A stretch of 64,000 bases of DNA from NCBI GenBank assembly GCA_026874595.1, contig CM049309.1:41798579-41862578 (forward strand), given 5' to 3'. Below the pieces are notes generated by a model. It was not told the origin of the DNA, searched no databases, and worked only from the letters and a program-made list of their open reading frames with translations. Source of the DNA: Sipunculus nudus. Lineage: Eukaryota > Annelida > Sipuncula > Golfingiida > Sipunculidae. Of this stretch, positions 12,001-18,618 are shown one piece after another; position 1 is the stretch's first letter; the number at the start of each line of letters is the position of its first letter. The position numbers and the translations under genes were made by a program.

Positions 12001-15000
12001 TGCTTGCATTGACACACTCGGTCTCATTCCCAAAGCAGTCAAACTCTATCTCAAGGTCACAGCTAGGCTTACGTGAACCTGAAACATTAATAAACCTCAG
12101 TCTCAAGGTCAAACGCATGCTTGCATGAACCTGAAACATTAATAAACCTCAGTCTCAAGGTCACACCTAGGCTTACATGAACCTGAAACATTTATAAACC
12201 TCAGTCTAAAGGTCACACCTAGGCTAATGTGAACCTTGAAACATCATTAGTATAACTCAAGTCTCAAGGTCACACCAAGCCTTATGTAGACCTGAAACAT
12301 CATTAGTAAAACTCAAGTCTTAAAGTCACAGCTTAGCATTTATAAATATTCTTTCCATATGAATATCAGTATCTTTTCTGCAATAAAACTGTCAAAACTG
12401 GTCCATAATGAACTAGAATGAGGTTGTTTTTGCAATGGAAAATCAGACAAATATGTCTCCCCTCATTATGGGCCTCCAATCACCATATATGAGGAAAAAA
12501 ATATGGACCACTTCAAAAGTCACAGCATTCACAAATAATTTTTATTTTGGCTGATTTGACCTTGAAGATGAAGTCAAGGTCACTGGTTTTTGAACACTTC
12601 CAAGATATTGGTAGAAACATTTCATGAGTTGAATTTCATGAAAATATATTGAGTGGTTCAAAAGTTATAGCAATCACAAGTAATTTCTATTTTGTCTGAT
12701 TTGACCTTGAAGATCCAGGTCAAGGTCATCAGTTTCCAAACTCTTCCAATACCTTGGTTGAAATGATAAGTGTTTCATATTTCAAGAAAAAATGTTGAGT
12801 TGTAATACAGATATCATGTTCACAAGAAGACACTGATGACAGATGCCATCTCCCACAGACTAGACACTTCATGTCTCCCCCCCACCCCTTCATGGGAGGG
12901 GAGACATATAAACTTGATATGTGTGTGGTGGGGGGGGGGGGGGGGTTGGTTGGTTGCAATATGACCATAGGCCAGAATCACACCATACTCACTGCATGAG
13001 TCTTCATCGTCTCCCTGGGGACAGTCCCTGATGCCATCACAGTACTTCATGATTGGCAGACACTTAGCAGGGCCAATACCCACATACTTGCACGTGTACT
13101 GAGTCGTGCTGCATGTGATTCCTCCACCTATAAAAGAGGACATAATTATATCACTAGACTGGTACCCATGACCAAAGAAATGGAAGAAACATACTGGTAC
13201 CAAAAACATATTCTATCAAACAATTAATCTATTGGCTGGAACCAATCTGTTCAAAAGGACATAAATCAACAGACTGGTACACAGAAACTGTTGAAGATGA
13301 TGTCGATAATTTAATTGACATCCGCCGCAGATTAATCAAAGCATAATTAGACACATCAACAAAGTGGCACCACAGACACACACCATTAGACTGGTATGTA
13401 TAACCTGTAAAGAGCATTCAAAACTGGACTGGTAAAAGATTTAGTGTAAAATATCCTTGCTCCAATCATTCGTACTTGTGGTTACCATTATCATCACCAT
13501 CATAATCATCATTATACTCACATATGTTTATCCAAACAAATTAATTGTCCATAAGATGTCCAATTAAACAAGGTTTCACATTACTTAATCAAATGATTTC
13601 TTACCTGCTTCAATCTTTTACACTTGTGATTGTTACTACAATCATCATCATCATCATCATCATTATCCTACTCACATCCTTTCTCATCTGATCCATCTGC
13701 ACAGTCAGGATGTCCATCACACTTCCATCTCAGCCTAACGCAGTTACCGTTTTCGCACATAAAAGCATTAGGTTGACATGTAGGGGGCGGCGGGCAGTTC
13801 TCTTCATCACTCCCATCAGCACAGTCATCCTGGTAGTTACATCTCAGATGGCTGTGTATACACTCTCCTGACCTACACATCATGTACACACCGGTACAGT
13901 TCATGTATCCTGGAAATAGTTCAAAAAAGGGTTCATTATTACAAACAGGTTCCCAGCATCTAAAAAAATTTTTTAATTTCCCTCATTTATCCTCACCCCT
14001 CCCCCTAATACCCCTTATTTCCCTGAAGATTTTTCAAAATTATTAATTTTTTTACCTATAGCCAGTTTGACAAGTATCCATTTTTTTAAATATATTTGTT
14101 GTTAGAGGAATCCGCCTCTAATTTTTTTACTGCTAACTTAACTTGGTATAAGTTCATCTGCAGAATTCCATTTCAGATATAAACTACCTGACAGGGCAAT
14201 ATCACATACTTCCTCACATTTTTATATCCTGGTATTAACCAGGCCCTGTGACTACTGCACCTATGGGCCCATGTGCAAACGTCCCCTCATTTGTAAGTGA
14301 GTCATTTGAGCTCGGCCTTCCCAATAAGCCTGCAGAGCATTTGCCTTTGGTGGAGGTTGACCATAAAAAGGCTTTGAGTCCTATGCTATAGCATAGCCCT
14401 GCCTGGGCTTTAGTATCTGCATTTACTAATAAAATGCTTAAACAAAACGTGAATACATGTACCTATAGATTTAACTCAGTGCCAGCTCTTATCACTTAAG
14501 CCCTGCAAAGTCTGTATGGTGAATCCCTGATATCTGCATATTAAGGCATCACAAGGCTCTTTGAGGACCTGACGATTACCCCGTATTTGCATATGAGGCC
14601 ATCACGCCTCATCTGAGTGGCATCGTTGCTATGAGAACGCCAACAGTAGTCCCACAGCTCAACCTGCTTGGTAACATTCGCACTGAAATCATGTATTCAG
14701 GTAGTTCACACAGGTAATATGTCCTATGACACATCTCTGCTGATGGAATATTTAGGTCCATGGGCCAAATGTAAGTATATATTGTAGACACTATCGCAAC
14801 AATTTTGTACTGACAGGTCCAGTAAAATTCCCTATGCTGAGATGACAGGAGCAGCTGGCAGCATTTGTCTAAACTGTGTATTAACTGTCAAATTGCGTCT
14901 CACATATCGTGATCGTTTCAGTCAGCCGAAACATTTTGACTGCGCTGGGATTGTTTTGCTGGGAAACTTTTATATTAAGCAAAACTTAGCTGATAGTGAG

Positions 15001-15920
15001 AAAGAATAGGCATAACACAGCTCCTGATTATTTCCCTTTAATGGAACATGCTGCACAGATGATGTGAAAATTCTGATTATAATAAACCATGTTACAAAGT
15101 TTAAGGCACCTGGCAAAGACCTAACTATTCAGACAATTTTTTTTGTAATAATCAGCAGTCTGATTGTTATGTAAATCAGATAGCCTTCTGCTAGGATCCA
15201 ATGATATATCATCCAGTACTGTTAAAGGATTCAATCTGAACAAGCAAATTGGTGGAATTAATGTCCTCCGCTTTTGTCTTGGGCTCTTGTTGTCTTTCAT
15301 GCTTGACAAGCAACCAAAATTATGACACGTGAAGAAATCTTGAGGGCACATGAAAACTTAAACAGATCCACAATGACACGTGGAGACATATGCAGGTGAA
15401 CATAAAAACTAAAACACATTGAGAATTAGGACAAAAATCCACTACATGTCATCTGCAGGTGTACATAACTAAAATACATTGAGAAGTTGGACCAAAATTT
15501 GATAATTTATTTTGAGCTGGGGAGTATTTTTTCAGATAGACACTTGAAAACCAATCCCAACCAAGGTATGCATGAGAGCAATCACTGACCCAAATTTGAT
15601 TGAAATCAGATAATATTTAGGAAAGTTTTAGCCCGGAAATGAACCTGACGGACAGACAGACTGACGGACAGAGAGACAGACAAAGGGACAGACAGACAAA
15701 CCCAAACAAATGTCCCCCTTTCAGCAGAAGTGGGGGACAATTATCTGATATTACATACATAGCTCAAAACTATTTGACAATTGCTTAAAGATATCACATA
15801 TTTGCAGTACTTACTCTCTGTAACACTGTACAACGACACTGCCATGATAAAACATATAAACAAACCACTGAGTGATGATACACTTATCAGAAACATCACA
15901 TAGTTCTTTTTCCAAAACAT
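1..15920 (-). CDS. LDL-receptor/LRP-family endocytic receptor, N-terminal part (partial gene)
   Basis: Spliced gene built by reading the minus strand. Exons (high to low): 15815-15920, 13676-13909, 12993-13127, 11932-12078, 10721-10744, 8260-8379, 6559-6871, 4663-4887, 2753-2889, 2240-2388, 1291-1432, 1-90. Every junction is GT-AG and phases agree throughout (1,1,1,1,1,1,2,2,1,0,1), giving about 607 residues without a stop. Domain order: hydrophobic leader (8-32), LDLa modules (about 38-74, 80-114, 118-158, 163-206), Thr/Pro linker (208-215), EGF (216-255), Ca-type EGF (256-293), YWTD propeller (about 295-577), EGF (578 on). In this family LDLa modules bind ligand and the propeller/EGF unit drives acid-dependent ligand release after endocytosis. 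The strings [16 protein letters not shown] and EDKVYWSD resemble the LDLR/VLDLR propeller, but the ortholog (LRP1, LRP2, VLDLR or vitellogenin receptor) cannot be fixed because the C-terminus is outside the window. The family call is firm; the exact member is not. Confidence 0.9.
91..1290. other. Intron with tandem ~130-bp repeat units
   Basis: Intron between the last propeller exon and the EGF exon. No coding sequence was recognised. The left 500 bases hold nothing I can name; the centre carries the GACCTCATTAAATATG repeat annotated separately (about 630-1110). Confidence 0.6.
630..1110 (+). repeat. Dispersed repeat with tandem units (GACCTCATTAAATATG family)
   Basis: Three imperfect units begin near 640, 766 and 911 with GACCTCATTAAATATG or close variants. 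Each continues with TGGATTTTGC, an AACTT-GGTGAGAT block, and AAATCCATCAGA before the next unit. The array ends with GGACGGACAGACAAACGG and ACCATAATATGTCCTGTCAT. A second array with the same units and the same tail lies at 5905-6190, so this is a mobile or dispersed family rather than a local duplication. Confidence 0.75.
1291..1432 (-). CDS. LRP-family exon: YWTD propeller, blade 6
   Basis: Phase 0 acceptor (TTTTAG before GACAAG) and phase 1 donor (CAAG|GTCAGT). Encodes residues 531-577, beginning [19 protein letters not shown] and ending [13 protein letters not shown]. The YWSD core and the closing hydrophobic-H-x-x-x-QP motif are those of the last blade of an LDLR-family propeller. One NGS sequon is present. 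It joins in frame to the exons on both sides. Confidence 0.9.
1433..2239. other. Intron with two CRE-like palindromes
   Basis: No coding sequence or repeat family recognised. Two perfect TGACGTCA octamers lie at 1660-1667 and 1700-1707, 40 bases apart. Confidence 0.55.
2240..2388 (-). CDS. LRP-family exon: YWTD propeller, blade 5
   Basis: Acceptor TTTACAG before ATTATGAC, donor GAG|GTATGTTG. It completes codon 481 and ends in phase 0 at residue 530. The frame reads [20 protein letters not shown] and ends HPYGITVFE, matching the LDLR-family pattern of a YWVD blade core and a final FxLxVFE strand before the last blade. The cysteine in the blade (VICFT) is as in human LDLR-type blades that read VYWSDL-x-x-MIC. 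Confidence 0.9.
2753..2889 (-). CDS. LRP-family exon: YWTD propeller, blade 4
   Basis: Acceptor TTGTAG, donor GTTG|GTAAGA. It enters in phase 2 and leaves in phase 1 (residues 435-481). Reads [20 protein letters not shown], then a TNNQT sequon and RPQGLAV. The FWSE-x-G...I-x-RA-x-MDG string is the diagnostic blade in which the family usually has YWTDWG-x-x-P-x-I-x-RA-x-MDG. The usual W after YWTD is replaced, here FWSEGGD. Confidence 0.9.
2940..3116. mobile_element. Short inverted-repeat element (MITE-like), GTGGAACC ends
   Basis: Begins AGTGGAACCCTG and ends TTTGGTTCCACC, so the ends are inverted (GTGGAACC / GGTTCCAC). The interior carries GCGACCACC and its near-complement GGTCGTCG close to the ends. 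A second element beginning AGTGGAACCTGTC is at 7070. The superfamily is not certain; ends of this style occur in pogo/Tigger-type elements. Confidence 0.6.
3541..3775. repeat. Dispersed repeat, copy 1 (partner at 58660-58900)
   Basis: Shares ordered blocks with 58660-58900 on the same strand: AAAGGTCACT, GCCAGATG, TTTTGATTATTT, a GATATAAACAAA block, CAGCCTGTG, and GCCTATTTTTATAG/GAAAG. The blocks keep similar spacing over about 235 bases. Not classified. Confidence 0.65.
4663..4887 (-). CDS. LRP-family exon: YWTD propeller, blade 3
   Basis: Acceptor CTGTAG, donor CAGG|GTAAGG. Phase 2 at both ends (residues 360-435). A basic linker ([14 protein letters not shown]) precedes [20 protein letters not shown] and ends [20 protein letters not shown]-x-x-x-YWTD is the best conserved string of LDLR-family propellers and is nearly unaltered here, which anchors the family call. 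Confidence 0.93.
5000..5162. mobile_element. MITE, GGTATGGTTCTCAGGCAC family, internally deleted copy
   Basis: Left end GATATGGTTTTCAGGCAC near 5012; right end GTGCCTGAGAACATTACC near 5140. These are inverted copies. Inside are CAGAAATCAGTG, GTATGTTTTGATAAAAATG and then an inverted CACTGATTTCTG, so the short copy is nearly a hairpin. Related copies lie at 6195-6513, 41590-41822 and 63045-63290. Confidence 0.8.
5905..6190 (+). repeat. Dispersed repeat array (GACCTCATTAAATATG family), second copy
   Basis: Two units near 5910 and 6053 contain the same TGACCTCATTAAATATGC start, TTTTGCTGAGAATT-like core and CATCAGATTTTTGGTAAGTC block as 630-1110. It ends with the same GACGGACAGACAGACGGACC tail and ACCATAATACATCCTGTCAT. 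It sits directly upstream of the MITE at 6195. Confidence 0.75.
6195..6513. mobile_element. MITE, GGTATGGTTCTCAGGCAC family, fuller copy
   Basis: Begins GGTATGGTTCTCAGGCAC near 6219 within a GGCCAAAA flank and ends TGCCTGAGAACAATACC near 6472-6490 followed by TTTTGGCC. Interior shows GTATGTTTCAATAAAAATG, CATATGATCATGG and CTTCTTGAAAGATGAAAAT, also found in the copies at 41590-41822 (inverted order) and 63045-63290. Confidence 0.8.
6559..6871 (-). CDS. LRP-family exon: calcium-type EGF module and first two propeller blades
   Basis: Acceptor TTTTTCAG, donor ACAG|GTAATA; phase 1 in, phase 2 out (residues 256-360). Starts [20 protein letters not shown] and continues [19 protein letters not shown]: the DINEC start is the calcium-binding EGF signature. 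The following [19 protein letters not shown] matches the first strand of an LDLR-family propeller (usually LLFTNRHEVRKM). The second blade ([17 protein letters not shown]) is degenerate, with IYVDE where YWTD/YWSD is usual. This is common for blades 1-2 in the family. Confidence 0.9.
7068..7245. mobile_element. Short repeat with AGTGGAACCTGTC start (MITE-like)
   Basis: Starts AGTGGAACCTGTCTGAAAGA and has alternating GACCACCTG / GAGTGGTCTTAT blocks that are near inverted copies, ending CACAGGTGTCTCTG. The start matches the element at 2940-3116. Likely the same group; exact limits are uncertain. Confidence 0.5.
7265..7950. mobile_element. AGGTGGCGCCACCT-palindrome element, copy 1
   Basis: Left part CTAGAATACAGG then GTATCCGCCAAAA (7299-7311). 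Right end TTTTGGCGGATAC (7934-7946) is its inverted copy. A subterminal hairpin is formed by GTATCTGCAAAAC and GTTTTGGCGGATAC at 7918-7946. The interior has GGTGGCGCCACC palindromes at about 7563-7576 and 7695-7708. Homologous copies lie at 51806-53095 and 63293-64000, both in the opposite orientation. A reading frame at 7435-7743 is shared with a frame in the third copy ([37 protein letters not shown]). Since DNA identity is high this does not prove a protein. Class unknown. Confidence 0.75.
8260..8379 (-). CDS. LRP-family exon: EGF-like module
   Basis: Acceptor CTTTACAG, donor ACTG|GTATGT; phase 1 at both ends (residues 216-255). Reads [20 protein letters not shown], ending [12 protein letters not shown], with six cysteines in the EGF spacing. 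NGGCEHQC is the typical N-terminal EGF motif that follows the LDLa block in LDLR/LRP proteins. A symmetrical 1-1 single-module exon is normal for this family. Confidence 0.92.
8380..10720. other. Intron with one large inverted-repeat element
   Basis: Contains the element at 9123-9974. The flanking sequence (8380-9120 and 9975-10720) shows no coding potential or named repeat. Confidence 0.5.
9123..9974. mobile_element. Non-autonomous inverted-repeat element with internal ~268-bp duplication
   Basis: Ends are inverted: ACTGGGCTGCAACAGCTTTG at 9123 and, on the other strand from 9974, ACTGGGCTGTGACAGCCTTG. The match continues to about 23 bp with four mismatches. Inside, the block starting CAGTTCTCAATTTTCTCAAG at about 9200 is repeated head-to-tail at about 9468, including TCTCGAACTATTCTCAA and GAATCTGACATTCTGGGTGC. 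No transposase reading frame. Superfamily and target duplication were not determined. Confidence 0.75.
10721..10744 (-). CDS. LRP-family micro-exon encoding a Thr/Pro linker
   Basis: A 24-base block between a strong acceptor (TCTTGTCTCCCTGCAG) and a donor (CAG|GTAATA). It is phase 1 at both ends, exactly fitting the LDLa exon upstream and the EGF exon downstream. It adds residues ATTTTPAP (208-215). Thr/Pro-rich linkers, usually O-glycosylated, are common between modules of LDLR-family receptors. As a symmetrical cassette it could be skipped without changing frame. The evidence is splice motifs, phase and composition only. Confidence 0.6.
10745..11931. other. Intron, nothing recognised
   Basis: AT-rich intron sequence between the LDLa exon and the micro-exon. 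No repeat family, exon or RNA gene recognised. Confidence 0.5.
11932..12078 (-). CDS. LRP-family exon: LDLa module 4
   Basis: Acceptor TGTTTCAG, donor CAGG|GTACGT; phase 1-1 (residues 159-207). Reads [20 protein letters not shown] followed by [20 protein letters not shown] and PTRC. Six cysteines and the acidic calcium-binding cluster CDG..DC..GADE identify an LDL-receptor class A repeat. Two sequons (NET, NAS). Oddity: the acceptor and first ~28 exon bases are the right-hand unit of a 52-bp tandem repeat that continues into the intron. Confidence 0.92.
12046..12335. repeat. 52-bp minisatellite copying the intron-exon junction of LDLa exon 4
   Basis: CCTGAAAC (CCTTGAAAC in one unit) recurs at about 12078, 12130, 12182, 12234 and 12290, with TCTCAAGGTCA and AGGCTTA-TGAACCT between. 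The lowest unit is the real acceptor plus the 5' end of the LDLa exon; the others lie in the intron. On the gene strand each copy restores a TTTCAG-like acceptor followed by exon-like sequence. Confidence 0.85.
12500..12760. repeat. Two-unit repeat with TGACCTTGAAGAT / TCAAGGTCA
   Basis: Two units, starting near 12512 and 12655, share AAAAGT-A-AGCA-TCACAA, ATTTNTATTTTG-CTGATTTGACC and TTGAAGAT..AAGGTCA, about 140 bases apart. Not classified; may be part of a dispersed family. Confidence 0.6.
12993..13127 (-). CDS. LRP-family exon: LDLa module 3
   Basis: Acceptor TTTTATAG, donor TGCA|GTGAGT; phase 1-1 (residues 114-158). Its first two bases complete a cysteine codon split by the intron (T|GT). 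Reads [20 protein letters not shown], then [16 protein letters not shown]. Six cysteines plus D/D/DDE acidic ligands fit an LDLa repeat. The middle is slightly long. Confidence 0.92.
13676..13909 (-). CDS. LRP-family exon: LDLa modules 1 and 2
   Basis: Acceptor TATTTCCAG, donor GGAT|GTGAGT, phase 1-1 (residues 36-113). Two modules: [30 protein letters not shown] and, after a PPPPT spacer, [30 protein letters not shown]. Both have six cysteines and the calcium-binding DGSDE box; the second has the RWKCDG tryptophan typical of ligand-binding modules. Reading past the donor would add one residue and a stop, so intron retention would truncate here. Confidence 0.93.
13910..15814. other. Intron with a dispersed repeat
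   Basis: Contains the dispersed repeat at 14388-15050 and GACGGACAGACAGA-type simple repeats near 15650-15700. No exon recognised. Confidence 0.5.
14388..15050 (+). repeat. Dispersed element, copy 1 (partner 43006-43557), with a TCCCTTTAA end
   Basis: From TAGCCCTGCCTGGGCTTTAG to ATTTTGACTGCGCT it aligns block for block with 43006-43557: GTGCCAGCT, CAAGGCTCTTTGAGGACCTG, ATCGTTGCTATGAGAACGCC, GGTCCATGGGCCAAATGTAA, GGTCCAGTAAAATTCC. Past 14945 the tail (TTTTGCTGGGAAACTTTT through CTCCTGATTATTTCCCTTTAA) matches instead the elements at 22823-23472 and 33880-34256. The families therefore share modules. No protein recognised. Confidence 0.8.
15815..15920 (-). CDS. LRP-family first exon: start codon and hydrophobic leader
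   Basis: ATG at 15920-15918 with A at -3; an in-frame TGA lies 10 codons upstream (15950-15948). The frame reads [20 protein letters not shown] then [15 protein letters not shown], and the donor GAGA|GTAAGTA leaves phase 1, matching the LDLa exon at 13909. Two lysines followed by about 24 hydrophobic residues form a signal peptide or signal anchor; no clear AxA cleavage site is visible. It could be one of two alternative starts, because a phase-compatible LDLa exon lies farther upstream at 28145-28267. Confidence 0.75.
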
Positions 15921-18618
15921 CCTGGCTGTACACCAGTAAATACACCGTCAGCAAAGAAGAAATTCTAGCCAATGTCATGTGATCAGTCACAAGTCCGTGA
16001 CTTGCTGGGAAAACCCCTCAGAATATTTCAATGGCTACCATACTGTAGAGCGTTCCAGGACAGAGACAATTTTTTTAACTTATCCACCATACATAACAAT
16101 TCTGATTACAAAGTACAGCCCTGGAGGATCAAGTCCTCCTGGTGGATGTACTATGTTATGTATTAAAAGGTTAGTGTGTACTTAGTCACTGTTCTTTACT
16201 TGTATTCTGATATGACACATGCGAGTGAACTTATGCGATTCAAGCACAACTGATCCAATTTATAATAAGGATTATTTTTCAACAATAATGTTTTGTAAGT
16301 AGGTTTAATTATACATGTCACAGGCCATTTATCCAGCTGTCCTGTATTATAAAATGTGCTGGTTTATAAAAACCAACAAACAGAGGCAGAGCTCAACATT
16401 TACACTCACCCAGATACCCGAGACTATAATGACGGAGGAATAGTTTGTCTTAAGTGTTTGATTTCATCTGGCAGCAAAACAAAGAGTATAGGTCAGCTAC
16501 AGACTATGAAAAACATAAATGAATATGGTACTAATCATGTTTTCAATGAACCACAACTCCAGTTTATGCACTGAACTGATGTAGTAGACCCTTACAACTA
16601 ATATAATTATCTGATCTGACACTTAATAAGTTCAAATAGATTTAAATGATAATTTTGACTTTCTGAAAAAAAGGAAAATAATAAATATTTTTCATTTTAC
16701 ATGTTCCTAGGAAAAGAGTTATTTTCTTTTAATATCAAGCCCTGGGGTATATGTTGATAAATAGATCTGTCACACTGAGCCAGAGAGAGTGCTGTAAAAA
16801 CAAGGATAGGAATACACATACAGTGCTGTGTCTGTCTTGGAGTATAAATGCAGGATACCTGCCTGGGTATACAGTTATAGTTGTAAAATGACATAATTCT
16901 GGATTAAATTAGTGCTGTGGTTGTAAGTTTGACACCAACATGCCATCTTGATTAAAACCACACACCCTGTCCTAGTTAAAGAGGAGATATTTGTCAGTGC
17001 TAAGTCAGTGCCTTCATACCACAGAACAAATATCTTGACCTTAAACAGAAAAATTATTCCCTCTCATTTTAGCATTAATTACATGGAATCTAGCACTGTT
17101 TATTACTAACCCACAAAGCAACTGAAGAATTAAAGGTGCAGTGTAACAGTATGACCTTTGTACATATCCTCACTGCTTATATAATATGGGGAAACTCAGT
17201 TGCCGACAACTATTACATAATTACATATACAGCTTATCCTTACAGGGACCTATCCAAATACCGGGCATGTTACATGTTCTTGAAATATATGATTTCTTCC
17301 TGGATATGTTATGGTATCTGCCAAAGTTTCCTTCTAAAACTGTTTGCTTACTCTTGTTAACAAGTTTGAATAAGTTTGCATCGGGCAAGACCCATCGTTC
17401 AAAACATCAATATGGCCACATGACAAAACAAGATTCTCACACTTCAAACCAGTGTTTCTTCTTTAATTTTTCTTCCCTTTGTTTGAGAGTTGTTGCGCAT
17501 GTGCAAGAACCAACCTCTGGTTGTGCACTGTTGTAATTGTAAACAGGTAAATGTGGACTGTGTTTACTCACACACAGAACCAAAACAACGAATATTACAG
17601 TTGAATTTGAGATAATAAATCTATGTGCCTGGAAACTTTTGAATCCTGTAAAAATGAACTAACAGCGTGATTTAATAAATATATTATTGCAAATAATAAG
17701 TACCTTGAAACTGATCCTGATTTTGTTTCTGGCTGAGCAACAAATACCTGATTATGGAAACTTATCATACAGTCGGCCTTGAGTACCCTTACCTCATCTA
17801 CTAAAAAATATGTTTATCCATAAATCAAAAGTGTTAATTCTCTGTTTTAATCCCTTAACTCGCAGAACTTTACTTTAATAATCCTTATCTAGGCAGCAGT
17901 TACTGCAGTGTTATTTCACGCAAACTAAACCAGGGCCACCCGCATCACAATCTCATATTTCTTTCAAATTTTTCATGTTGATACTTTGACATGTATCATG
18001 AACTTCTGTCAGGTTTGTTTTTGTTATTTTATAAAAACTTATGTTTTTGGCTTTATAAGGGGAAGAGGCTTACAGAGGCCTGGGTGACATTTTTGATTTC
18101 CCCTAGTTTGAGGAGTTCATAGCTCCATTAATAATAGTGCTAGAGCTCTGCAATTTGATAGACACACAGTCTGTTAGACAAAACTCAGTGAGATAATCAT
18201 TTTATGACCTTGCAAAAATTTAAAAAATTCAAAACAAAACATATTTTCTAAAATATTCAATTATTCGGCATGGAATGATCCTGCAGGAATATGGAATGAG
18301 CCTTGTCATGTAAATATTTAGTTGCTGTGGATATGATTTCCTGCTCCATCAGATCTTTTTTTTTTTGGCATCAGAATTAGTCTGTGGCACTTGGCACTTA
18401 ATTGTCAAATAAGTTTACCTCAAAGACATTTTTGCATGAATGCATACGAAGCGAATTTTAGTTAGGATGACCTTATTAGTTACTTGTGTGATAAACTTTT
18501 GATTAACCATTGTAAACTAATGCTAACAAACACCACAAAGTAAGATTAACACCAACAAAAGATTAACAGTATTATGACCAAGTGTCTTGGGATATTCTCA
18601 ATATTATATGAAGAATGA
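15921..18618. other. Region upstream of the first exon, nothing coding recognised
   Basis: Includes whatever proximal promoter serves the 15.8-kb exon. An E-box-like CACATG and an ATTGG (inverted CCAAT) lie within about 60 bases upstream of the ATG on the gene strand. No TATA box, CpG island or repeat family was identified. Short open frames here have no recognisable features. Confidence 0.4.

Noticed and set aside
13229-13417. Minus-strand frame between two LDLa exons
   Set aside because: No LDLa or EGF cysteine spacing, and splicing without it keeps the frame.
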